Shown in pieces: positions 45,942 to 53,555 of a stretch of DNA of 64,000 nt (position 1 is the first letter of the stretch; each line of letters starts with the position of its first letter). The notes beneath the pieces were generated by a model. That model ran no database searches, was not told the origin of the DNA, and was given only the letters and a program-made list of their open reading frames with translations. The position numbers were made by a program, and so were the translations under genes. Origin of the DNA: Acidobacteriota bacterium (GTDB lineage: Bacteria > Acidobacteriota > Vicinamibacteria > Vicinamibacterales > UBA2999); NCBI GenBank assembly GCA_020851565.1, contig JADZCN010000031.1, positions 51,962 through 115,961 on the forward strand, read 5' to 3'.

Positions 45942-46843
45942 TCAGCGTGCCGCCTTCCGCTTCACCTCCTCGGTGATCGTCCAGAGGTGCAGGTCGTAGG
46001 TCCCGCCGCCTTCAAAGCTCTCCACCGCCACGGTCTTGTCGGGCTTCCAGTCTCCCATCGTGAAGCGATGCGACACGACACGTGCGCCCGGCCGGAGCGA
46101 TCGCCAGAGGACGGGCCGGATCAGCAGGTTGAAGTGATCGCCCATGTAGAGGAAGACGACGCTGATCTCCGACAAGTCCTTGACGTCCAGCGCATCACCC
46201 TGGCGCACGTCAATCCGGTCTGCGAGGCCCGCCTGCCGGACGTTGTCGCGGGACGCCTGCGCGCGCTCGGGGTCGAGGTCCACACAGATGGCGCGCCGGG
46301 CCCCGGCCTTGATCGCGGCGATGGTGCGCGCGCGTCGCCGCACCCGGGCTCGAAGACGACATCCGCCGCAGTGACACCGGCCGGGGCGACCATCTCCTCC
46401 GCGACATCGGACGGCGTCGGCACATAGATGACGCGGACGCGGTCGCCCGGGTCCTCGCGCGTCAGATCGACGGCGACGGATTCGCCCGCTCGAACCGACA
46501 CGCTCTTGGTCCGCGTGATCGTCGTGTAGGTATTCGGATTCCAGCTGGCCGTCAAGGTGAAGCGACGCCGTTCGCGCGGCCGGAGTGGCGGTGTCTCTAC
46601 AACCCGCGTGGTCCCCGCACCGACGATGGCCTGGCCGTCGAGAGAGAGCACGGTGTCCTCATGCGGCACGCTGACCGTGAGCCGAGCCGCGCGCCTCGCT
46701 TCCTGCCGTAATCTGTCCGGCGAGGCCTGCTCGGCCACCGCGGCAGGCGCCTGCGCGCGCAACGCCGGAAGGGCGGGGCTGCCCGTCAGCACGAGCAGCG
46801 TCGCCACCGCCCATGCTCGTATCGCTGAGCCACCTCGAGCCAT
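45942..46843 (-). pseudogene. Frameshifted exported PEGA-domain/SAM-methyltransferase protein
   Basis: The N-terminal half (start MARGGSAIRAW, signal peptide ending LRAQA, PEGA-like beta module TVSVPHEDTVLSLDGQAI) runs in one frame to VVFEPGCGDAR. The methyltransferase half continues in another frame from TIAAIKAGARRAICVDLD to the stop at 45942 (FTMGDWKPDKT). The break lies in an alternating GCGCGCGCG run at 46326-46334; two extra bases there explain it. The domain resembles small class I methyltransferases of exported type. Slippage, sequencing error or a true pseudogene are all possible. Confidence 0.72.
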
Positions 46844-47016
46844 GGCAGGCAATATCCGCTCAATCGCGGACATCGGGGGCCTGGAGGCCGGCGCCGCCAC
46901 GGGCCAGTCTTTCTCGAAAGCAGCGGAGGGCACGGCTCGGGCGGAGGGCGCGCAAGCTGCATTGCGCACGGGGCTGACGGTGCGCGATGACGACGATCCC
47001 GTCGTAACATGCGCCG

Positions 47017-47772
47017 ATGGTCTTCCCGATCAGTGACGACAACACCGGGCGGACCCGGACGCCCTACGTCACCTTCACCCTCATCGCGCTGAACGTCCTG
47101 GTGTTCGTGTTCCTGCAGGGCATGGGCACCAACGAGCGGTTCACCTATGCCTTCTCCACGGTGCCGCAGGAGATCCGCACGGGCGAGGACATCGCCCGCG
47201 ACGTGACGGTGGATCTGGGCGGCGAGCGCGGCACCATTCCGCTGCAGCCGACGCCGGGCGGCGTGTACCTCACGCTGCTCATCTCGATGTTCATGCACGG
47301 CAGCCTGATGCACCTCCTCGGCAACATGCTGTTCCTGTGGATCTTCGGCGACAACGTGGAGGACGACCTCTCGCACGTGCGCTTCACGGCCTTCTACCTC
47401 GTCACGGGCGTCGCGGCCTCGCTGGCGCACGTCTGGTTCACGTTCGCGCTGGGCGACAACCCCTTCATCCCCAGCCTCGGCGCGTCGGGGGCCATCTCAG
47501 GCGTGATGGGCGGCTACCTCGTGCTCCATCCTCATCGCCGCGTGCGCGTCATCATGCTGCGGATGCTCACTGAGGTGCCCGGCTACGTCGCGGTGGGCCT
47601 CTGGTTCGTGCTCCAGCTGATCAGCGCCTTCGGCGTGATCGGCCTGGGCCCGGAGGCGGGCGGGGGCGTGGCGTTCATGGCACACATCGGCGGGTTCGTC
47701 GCGGGAGTCGTGCTCGTCAAGTTGTTCGCGGTTGGTCGCCGCCAGCCCGCACGCGCGCGGGCACCCTGGTGA
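47017..47772 (+). CDS. Rhomboid-family intramembrane serine protease
   Basis: 251 residues with about six membrane helices. Catalytic Ser is in GASGAISG (helix 4) and catalytic His in AHIGGFVAG (helix 6). The conserved L1-loop tryptophan-arginine stretch is replaced by FLWIFGDNVEDDLSHVRF, the usual motif of bacterial rhomboids of this subtype. It cleaves transmembrane segments of other proteins; the targets are unknown. It diverges from the frameshifted methyltransferase gene. Confidence 0.9.
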   Translation: MVFPISDDNTGRTRTPYVTFTLIALNVLVFVFLQGMGTNERFTYAFSTVPQEIRTGEDIARDVTVDLGGERGTIPLQPTPGGVYLTLLISMFMHGSLMHLLGNMLFLWIFGDNVEDDLSHVRFTAFYLVTGVAASLAHVWFTFALGDNPFIPSLGASGAISGVMGGYLVLHPHRRVRVIMLRMLTEVPGYVAVGLWFVLQLISAFGVIGLGPEAGGGVAFMAHIGGFVAGVVLVKLFAVGRRQPARARAPW

Positions 47773-47897
47773 CCGCGACCGCGTCTACTTCAACACGACC
47801 GACCTGCGGAGCACCGTGTTCATGACCGGCCTGCGAGAGACGGTGCGCAACACTGGCCAGGATCGATGGCCAGATCGGCGCCGCGGACGCTCACCCG

Positions 47898-47912
47898 GGG
47901 CAGGACGGAGAG
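47898..47912. repeat. 15-base direct repeat, left copy
   Basis: GGGCAGGACGGAGAG; an identical copy at 48698-48712 lies on the other side of the Phd/PIN toxin-antitoxin genes, 800 bases away. Confidence 0.6.
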
Positions 47913-47950
47913 CCGCAGTCGCCTGGTTCCCACGCCGTTCGTGAACAGGT

Positions 47951-47983
47951 ACTAGTCAGTCAGACTAGTCTATACTTGGCCCG
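47951..47983 (+). promoter_or_regulatory. Candidate operator and promoter of the toxin-antitoxin pair
   Basis: Two ACTAGT palindromes separated by CAGTCAG (47951-47969) are followed at once by TATACT (47971-47976). The predicted transcription start coincides with the antitoxin GTG at 47983, suggesting a leaderless message. Phd-type antitoxins typically bind palindromes in their own promoter. Confidence 0.5.
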
Positions 47984-48252
47984 TGGACACCTATTCGACC
48001 TACGAGGCCAAGGCGCGGTTCAGCGAGATCCTCCGCAAGGTGCGGGCCGGCCGCCGGGTCATCGTCACGCACCACGGCACCCAGGTGGCCGAGATCCGCC
48101 CGGTCGAGACCGCTCCGGCGTCGCTGGCGGCCCGTCTCGCGGAACTCGAGCGCAGCGGCATCGTCCAGCGGGCAGCGCGGCAGGGTGAATGCCCGGCTGC
48201 CGTGGCGCGCAAGCGCGGTGCCCTGTCGCGGTTCGTGGCGTCGAGGGATTGA
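47983..48252 (+). CDS. Phd/YefM-type antitoxin
   Basis: 89 residues from GTG. The N-terminal Phd DNA-binding fold is visible (STYEAKARFSEILRKVRAGRRVIVTHHGTQVAEIRP); the C-terminal 40 residues would wrap the toxin. It neutralises the PIN nuclease encoded 2 bases further on and represses the operon. No ribosome site precedes the start, in line with a leaderless transcript. Confidence 0.88.
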   Translation: MDTYSTYEAKARFSEILRKVRAGRRVIVTHHGTQVAEIRPVETAPASLAARLAELERSGIVQRAARQGECPAAVARKRGALSRFVASRD

Positions 48253-48254
48253 GC

Positions 48255-48641
48255 GTGGCCATCGCGTACCTCGACAGTTCCTGTGTGGTGGCCCTGGCTT
48301 TCGCGGAGCCCGGATCGCGCCGGCTGGCCGCCACGCTGGGCCGGTTCGAGCGGCTCCTGTCGTCGAATCTGCTCGAGGCCGAGGTGCGCGCGGCGTTCGT
48401 GCGCGAGCGCGTCGCCGCCAGGACGGATGTCTGCGCCGGGCTGGACTGGATCCTCCCCGACCGGGCCCTCACCCTCGAGATCGATCGCGTCGCGGCACTT
48501 GGCGGCCTGCGGGGCGCCGACTTGTGGCACGTGGCGTGCGCGCTGTATCTCGACCCCACGGCGGAAGACCTGGCGTTCGTGACGCTCGACGTGGCCCAGC
48601 GCCGGGTGGCGGCCGCCGCGGGCTTCGCCACGCCACACTGA
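48255..48641 (+). CDS. PIN-domain toxin (VapC-like ribonuclease)
   Basis: 128 residues from GTG at VAIAYLDSSCVV, right after the antitoxin stop; the track start at 48189 is inside the antitoxin. The acidic residues expected for a Mg-dependent PIN ribonuclease are present: Asp7 (YLDSS), Glu in LLEAEVRAAF, Asp in GADLWHVA and Asp in TLDVAQRR. Member of a Phd-PIN pairing, so probably a type II toxin that cuts RNA. Confidence 0.88.
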   Translation: MAIAYLDSSCVVALAFAEPGSRRLAATLGRFERLLSSNLLEAEVRAAFVRERVAARTDVCAGLDWILPDRALTLEIDRVAALGGLRGADLWHVACALYLDPTAEDLAFVTLDVAQRRVAAAAGFATPH

Positions 48642-48697
48642 CGGCGAGTGTTGCGCGGACAGGGTCGGCCTCACGGACCGCGCGCCCACTTTCCGAC

Positions 48698-48712
48698 GGG
48701 CAGGACGGAGAG
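48698..48712. repeat. 15-base direct repeat, right copy
   Basis: GGGCAGGACGGAGAG, identical to 47898-47912. The two copies bracket the toxin-antitoxin operon and lie just upstream of hypA. Confidence 0.6.
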
Positions 48713-48765
48713 TCCCCGTTGCCGGGCTGAGCGTCGAATCCGCCACGATCTACACTGAACACCCC

Positions 48766-49125
48766 GTGCACGAACTGTCCATCGCGCAGAGCCTGGTCAG
48801 CCTCGTCGAGCGGCAGCTGCCCGAGGGCGTCACCCGCGTGACCGCCGTGGACATGCGCCTCGGCGCACTGGCCGGCGTCGTCCGCGGCGCCCTGGAGTTC
48901 TGCTACGGTATCGCCACGGACGGGACCCCGCTCCAGGGCTCCACGCTCCGCATCGTCGAGCTGCCCGTGGTCATCCACTGTCCCGAGTGCCAGGCCGACC
49001 GGACCCTGGAGGGGGTGACATTCAGGTGCCCCGTGTGCGGAACGCTGAGCGGCGACCTCCGCCAGGGCCGGGAGCTGGACCTCGCCTCGATCGAGTACGA
49101 TGAGCCCGAGGTGGCGAGCGCATGA
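48766..49125 (+). CDS. hypA: Hydrogenase nickel-insertion protein HypA
   Basis: 119 residues from GTG. N-terminal MHELSIAQS holds the nickel site (Met1, His2, Glu3). Zinc-site cysteines are CPECQ and CPVCG. With HypB it delivers nickel to [NiFe]-hydrogenase or sometimes urease. The last codon overlaps the hypB start (ATGA). A TACACT -10-like box at 48751 is the only promoter hint. Confidence 0.93.
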   Translation: MHELSIAQSLVSLVERQLPEGVTRVTAVDMRLGALAGVVRGALEFCYGIATDGTPLQGSTLRIVELPVVIHCPECQADRTLEGVTFRCPVCGTLSGDLRQGRELDLASIEYDEPEVASA

Positions 49126-49817
49126 CCACCACTCCACGCGTCCTCGAAATCCGGCAGAAGGTCCTCTCCAAGAACGATGAGCTGGCGCGCGGCCTGCGGG
49201 ATCGCCTGCACGCGCACGGCGTGTTCACGCTCAACTTCGTCTCCAGCCCCGGCACGGGGAAGACGCGCCTGCTCGAGGAGACGCTCGGGCGCCTGGTCGC
49301 ACGGGGCGTCAAGCCCGCCGCCCTGGTGGGCGACCTCGCCACCGACAACGACGCGCAGCGATTGATGCGGAGCGGCGTCCCCGTGCGGCAGATCACCACC
49401 GCGGGGCGCTGCCACCTCGAGGCCGAGATGATCGCCACGCATCTCGAAGGATGGGACCTCGGCCAGTTCGACATTCTCTTCATCGAGAACGTGGGCAACC
49501 TCGTCTGCCCGTCCAGCTACGACCTGGGCGAGGATCTCCGCGTCGTGATGCTCTCGGTCACCGAGGGCGAGGACAAGCCGCTCAAGTACCCGTCGCTGTT
49601 CAACTCCGCGGATCTGGCCGTCATCACCAAGCTGGACCTCGCCGAGGCCTGTGAGACCGACATGGCGGCCATGCACCAGAACCTCCAGGCCATCCGCCCG
49701 GGCATTCGCGTGTTCGAGACCTCGGCGAAGACGGGCGCCGGGATGGACGAGTGGATTGCCTTCCTGGTGGAACAGCAGAGGATCCGGCCCGCCGCCCCCG
49801 AGGCCACCGCCGAGTGA
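49122..49817 (+). CDS. hypB: Hydrogenase maturation GTPase HypB
   Basis: 231 residues. SIMIBI-class GTPase: Walker [12 protein letters not shown], then the metal-binding loop around [10 protein letters not shown], and KLDLAEAC as guanine-specificity motif. There is no N-terminal histidine-rich nickel store, so it is a short HypB. It works with HypA to load nickel. The start overlaps the hypA stop; 16 bases separate it from hypD. Confidence 0.95.
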   Translation: MTTTPRVLEIRQKVLSKNDELARGLRDRLHAHGVFTLNFVSSPGTGKTRLLEETLGRLVARGVKPAALVGDLATDNDAQRLMRSGVPVRQITTAGRCHLEAEMIATHLEGWDLGQFDILFIENVGNLVCPSSYDLGEDLRVVMLSVTEGEDKPLKYPSLFNSADLAVITKLDLAEACETDMAAMHQNLQAIRPGIRVFETSAKTGAGMDEWIAFLVEQQRIRPAAPEATAE

Positions 49818-49833
49818 TTTCCGGAGGACCGTC

Positions 49834-50943
49834 ATGAAGTACCTGGACGAGTTCCGCAACGCCGACATCGCGAAGAAGCTCGCCGACGACATCCACCGCA
49901 TCACCACGCGGCCGTGGGCGATCATGGAGGTCTGCGGCGGCCAGACGCACTCGATCATCCGGAATGGCATCGACCAGATCCTGCCCTCCGGCATCGAGCT
50001 CGTTCACGGTCCCGGCTGCCCGGTGTGTGTGACGCCCCTCGATGTCATCGACCAGGCACTGGCCATTGCCGGCCAGCGCGGCGTGACGTTCTGCTCGTTC
50101 GGCGACATGCTGCGCGTGCCCGGCAGCCGGAAGGACCTCTTCCAGGTGAAGAGCGAAGGCGGCGACGTCCGCGTCGTCTACTCGCCGCTGGACGCGGTGA
50201 AGCTCGCCGAGCAGCTGCCGGACCGCCAGGTGGTGTTCTTCGGCATCGGCTTCGAGACCACGGCGCCTGCCAACGCGATGGCCGTGCACGTGGCGAAGAC
50301 GCAGGGCCTGAAGAACTTCTCGATGCTCGTCTCGCACGTGCTGGTGCCGCCGGCCATTGCCGCCATCATGACGTCGCCGAAGAACCGCGTGCAGGCCTTC
50401 CTGGCCGCGGGGCACGTGTGCTGCGTGATGGGGATGCGCCAGTACCCCGCGCTGGCCGAGCGCTTCCACGTGCCCATCGTGGTCACCGGCTTCGAGCCCC
50501 TGGACCTGCTCGAGGGCATCCGCCGCGCCATCCGGCAGCTCGAGGCCGGGGAAGCCCGCGTCGAGAACGCGTACGAGCGCGTCGTCACCGTGGAAGGCAA
50601 CGTGCCGGCGCAGAAGATGCTGGCCGAAGTGTTCGAGGTGTGCGACCGGACGTGGCGCGGCATCGGCACCATCCCCGCCAGCGGCTGGCGGCTCTCCGAG
50701 GCCTATCGCGACTTCGATGCGGCCCTGCGCTTCGACGTCTCCGGCATCCGCACGCTGGAGTCGCCGCTCTGCCATGCGGGCGAGGTGTTGCAGGGCGCGC
50801 TCAAGCCCAATCAGTGCCCGGCCTTCGGCAAGGAGTGCACGCCGCGCACGCCGCTCGGCGCCACGATGGTGTCCAGCGAAGGCGCGTGCGCCGCGTACTA
50901 TCACTACGGCCGGTTCCGCGAGGCGGACCCGGTGACCGCGTAG
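49834..50943 (+). CDS. hypD: Hydrogenase Fe(CN)2CO assembly protein HypD
   Basis: 369 residues from ATG with CCGGAGG upstream; the track start at 49651 is inside hypB. Conserved cysteine stretches are all present: [35 protein letters not shown] and [12 protein letters not shown], the last near the 4Fe-4S cluster. HypD is the scaffold on which iron gets its CN and CO ligands, normally together with HypC, which is not found between hypB and hypD. Confidence 0.95.
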   Translation: MKYLDEFRNADIAKKLADDIHRITTRPWAIMEVCGGQTHSIIRNGIDQILPSGIELVHGPGCPVCVTPLDVIDQALAIAGQRGVTFCSFGDMLRVPGSRKDLFQVKSEGGDVRVVYSPLDAVKLAEQLPDRQVVFFGIGFETTAPANAMAVHVAKTQGLKNFSMLVSHVLVPPAIAAIMTSPKNRVQAFLAAGHVCCVMGMRQYPALAERFHVPIVVTGFEPLDLLEGIRRAIRQLEAGEARVENAYERVVTVEGNVPAQKMLAEVFEVCDRTWRGIGTIPASGWRLSEAYRDFDAALRFDVSGIRTLESPLCHAGEVLQGALKPNQCPAFGKECTPRTPLGATMVSSEGACAAYYHYGRFREADPVTA

Positions 50944-50950
50944 GCGCCCG

Positions 50951-52012
50951 ATGGCCGAGACCCTGGACTTCGAGTCGTGGACCTGCCCGCTCCCGCTGCG
51001 TGACTATCCGCGTGTGGTGCTCGGGCACGGCGGCGGCGGCAAGCTCTCTGAAGAGATCGTCGAGCACCTCTTCGTGCCGGCGTTCGGCAACCCCACGCTG
51101 AACGCGCTCGGCGACGCCAGCCTCGTGGAGCTGCCCCCAGGGCACGTGGCCATGACCACCGACTCGTTCGTCGTCCGGCCGCTCTTCTTCCCCGGCGGCA
51201 GCATCGGCGAGCTCGCGGTGAACGGCACGGTGAACGACCTGGCAATGGCCGGCGCGGTGCCGCAGTTCCTCACCGCGGGGTTCATCATCGAGGAAGGCCT
51301 CGAGATGGCCACGCTGGGCGCCATCGTGCAGCGGATGGCGGCCGCCGCGAAGCGCGCGGACGTGCAGATCGTCGCCGGCGATACCAAGGTGGTCGAGCGC
51401 GGGCACGGCGACGGCCTGTACATCAATACCTCTGGCGTGGGCGTGGTGCCGGCGGGCGTGGCACGCATCGGCCCCGACCGCGCGCGGCCGGGTGACAAGG
51501 TGATCGTCAGCGGCACGATTGGCGATCACGGCATCGCCGTGATGAGCGTGCGCGAGGGTCTGGAGTTCGAGACCGTCATCGAAAGCGACTGCGCGCCGCT
51601 CGGCACGCTGGCCCAGTCCATCGTGGACAACACCGGGCGCGTGCACGTGCTGCGCGACCCGACGCGCGGAGGCCTTGCGGCCACGCTCAACGAGGTCGCC
51701 CGCCAGTCGAAGGTCAGCATCATCGTCGAGGATCGGCAGGTGCCGGTGAAGCCGCAGGTGCAGGCCGCGTGCGAGCTGATGGGGCTGGACCCGTGGCACG
51801 TGGCCAACGAGGGGAAGCTCGTCGCCATCGTCGCGCCCGAGGCCGCCGACGAGGTGCTGGCATGGCTGCGCGCGCACGAGCTGGGGCGTGACGCCGCCAT
51901 CATCGGCGAGGTGCGCGCGGACCGCGCGGGCATGGTGGCCACGCGCACGGCCATCGGCGCCACGCGCGTCGTGCCGCTGCCACTGGGCGAGCTGCTGCCG
52001 CGGATCTGCTGA
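50951..52012 (+). CDS. hypE: Hydrogenase maturation protein HypE
   Basis: 353 residues of the PurM/ThiL fold. HGGGGKLSEEIV near the start, VNGTVNDLAMAGA, GDTKVVERG, and DPTRGGLAATLNE. It ends PRIC, the C-terminal cysteine that HypF carbamoylates and that HypE dehydrates to thiocyanate. It follows hypD after 7 bases and closes the operon hypA-hypB-hypD-hypE. Confidence 0.95.
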   Translation: MAETLDFESWTCPLPLRDYPRVVLGHGGGGKLSEEIVEHLFVPAFGNPTLNALGDASLVELPPGHVAMTTDSFVVRPLFFPGGSIGELAVNGTVNDLAMAGAVPQFLTAGFIIEEGLEMATLGAIVQRMAAAAKRADVQIVAGDTKVVERGHGDGLYINTSGVGVVPAGVARIGPDRARPGDKVIVSGTIGDHGIAVMSVREGLEFETVIESDCAPLGTLAQSIVDNTGRVHVLRDPTRGGLAATLNEVARQSKVSIIVEDRQVPVKPQVQAACELMGLDPWHVANEGKLVAIVAPEAADEVLAWLRAHELGRDAAIIGEVRADRAGMVATRTAIGATRVVPLPLGELLPRIC

Positions 52013-52055
52013 CCGCCGGGGAGCGACGGGCCTTCAGTCTCGTCGTCCTGCGCCG

Positions 52056-52469
52056 CTACGTGATGCTGTGCCCGAAGCACAGCCGGTAGCCGTTGCAGTC
52101 CACCACGTCGAAATCCCGGTTGCCGTACGGCTGCTCGCAGATGTCCCGCGCGATGGTCGCGCCCTTGCCCCTGAACTCCGCGATCAGCGCATCCGCGTCG
52201 TCCACCCAGACGTAGGCGTCCCACGCCGAGCGCTCCGGGTCGGCCTCGCTGTTCGGGCGCATCAACCCGCCCTCCTCCAACTGGCTCAGCATGATGATGA
52301 TCCCGCTGCGGTAGACCATGCAGAACGCTGGCGGGTCGCCCCAGAAACGCTCGTACTTGAACCCCAGCGTGTCGCGATAGTAGTTGGCCGTGGCCACGAC
52401 ATCGTCCACGATGAAGTAGGGCGCGATGCTCCAGCGCGGTGACGTGACCGGCGTCGCGTCGTCTGCCAT
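52056..52469 (-). CDS. VOC (glyoxalase/bleomycin-resistance-like) superfamily protein
   Basis: 137 residues from MADDATP. Two beta-alpha-beta-beta-beta modules are visible (IAPYFIVDDVVATANYYRDTLGFKYERF and DAYVWVDDADALIAEFRGKGATI), ending in the typical DFDVVDCNGYRLCFGH. The metal ligands of true glyoxalases are not all obvious. Generic VOC proteins act on many small molecules, and no specific function can be read. Confidence 0.85.
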   Translation of the reverse strand: MADDATPVTSPRWSIAPYFIVDDVVATANYYRDTLGFKYERFWGDPPAFCMVYRSGIIIMLSQLEEGGLMRPNSEADPERSAWDAYVWVDDADALIAEFRGKGATIARDICEQPYGNRDFDVVDCNGYRLCFGHSIT

Positions 52470-52622
52470 GATGGGCCCTCCCCGAGGTCTCCGCGGTTGC
52501 CGAGGGGCGAAGGCTATCACGAGGATGTCACGCGAAGGCGGGCGATACGAGCGGGTTCATGGATGAGCCGACCCCATGCCGCCAACGTCTTAACAGGTGT
52601 TGAGCCCTCGTGCCCGGTCACC

Positions 52623-53495
52623 ATGCGTAAGACCCTCGTCTGCCTCGCGCTCCTCCTGGCCGCTCCCGCGTGGCCACAGGAGCGCCCTCTGCCCGACTTC
52701 CAGCGCTTCCTTCAGGAGACCCGCAAGCGCCTGCAGGCCGACGATGTGCGGCAGAGCGAGTACGTCTACGTGGAGACGCGGCGCGAGCAGAAGCTGGACA
52801 AGTCGGGCCGCACGACGAAGGAAACGCTGAACGTCTACGAGAGCTACCCGGCCCTGCCCGGGGAGTCTCGCTGGCAGCGGCAGACCGTGAAGGACGGTCA
52901 GGCCCTCCCGGCGGAGGACCTGGCGAAGCAGGACCGCGAGCGGCAGAAGAAGGTGATGGAGTACGTCCGCAGGATGGAGCGGGACCCGGCGAAGATCCGG
53001 GCGGCGCAGGAGAAGAAGCGCGCGGAGGAGCTGCGCGACACCGAGCGAGCCGTGGACGATGCGCTCGTCGTGTACGAGCTCAAGATGCTCGGCCGCGAGG
53101 TGGTGAGCGGGTACGAGACCATCGCCATCTCGTTCACGCCGCGCCAGAGCGCGAAGCCGAGAACGCGCGAGGGCAAGGTGATGAAGCACTTTGCCGGCAA
53201 GGCGTGGGTGAGCGAGTCGGAGTACGAGCTGGTGCGGCTCGAGGCGGAGGCAATCGAGACGGCATCGTTCGGCCTGGGGCTGCTGGCGCGCGTGCACAAG
53301 GGGTCGAAGGCGGCCTTCGAGCGGCGGAAGGTGAACGGCGAGGAGTGGCTGCCCGCGCGCGCCAGCTACACGGCCACCGCGCGCGTGCTGCTGCTGAAGA
53401 TGCTGCGCATCGGGGGGACGTCGGAGTTCTCGGACTACCGGAAGTTCACGGTCGAAACCGAGACCCGGATTGGCAAGCCCGGCGCTGGCCATTGA
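52623..53495 (+). CDS. Exported protein of unknown function
   Basis: 290 residues from MRKTLVCL; the track start at 52497 is too early. The signal peptide is 1-20 (AAPAWPQ). Residues 110-165 are a highly charged helix (KQDRERQKKVMEYVRRMERDPAKIRAAQE). The C-terminal half, with alternating strands and KVMKHFAGKAWVSESEYELVRLEAEA, loosely recalls LolA-like outer-membrane lipoprotein carrier or sorting proteins. No firm family. Confidence 0.65.
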   Translation: MRKTLVCLALLLAAPAWPQERPLPDFQRFLQETRKRLQADDVRQSEYVYVETRREQKLDKSGRTTKETLNVYESYPALPGESRWQRQTVKDGQALPAEDLAKQDRERQKKVMEYVRRMERDPAKIRAAQEKKRAEELRDTERAVDDALVVYELKMLGREVVSGYETIAISFTPRQSAKPRTREGKVMKHFAGKAWVSESEYELVRLEAEAIETASFGLGLLARVHKGSKAAFERRKVNGEEWLPARASYTATARVLLLKMLRIGGTSEFSDYRKFTVETETRIGKPGAGH

Positions 53496-53555
53496 CGGCG
53501 CGAACGCCCGCGCGAAACCGTCGCGCCGGCATAATGGGGTGTCCCCAGGCCCCTG

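Noticed and set aside
47773-47950. Possible gene between rhomboid and toxin-antitoxin genes (track ORF 47732-47944)
   Set aside because: The frame lies partly in the rhomboid gene and has no coding character; apart from the 15-base repeat the stretch shows nothing.
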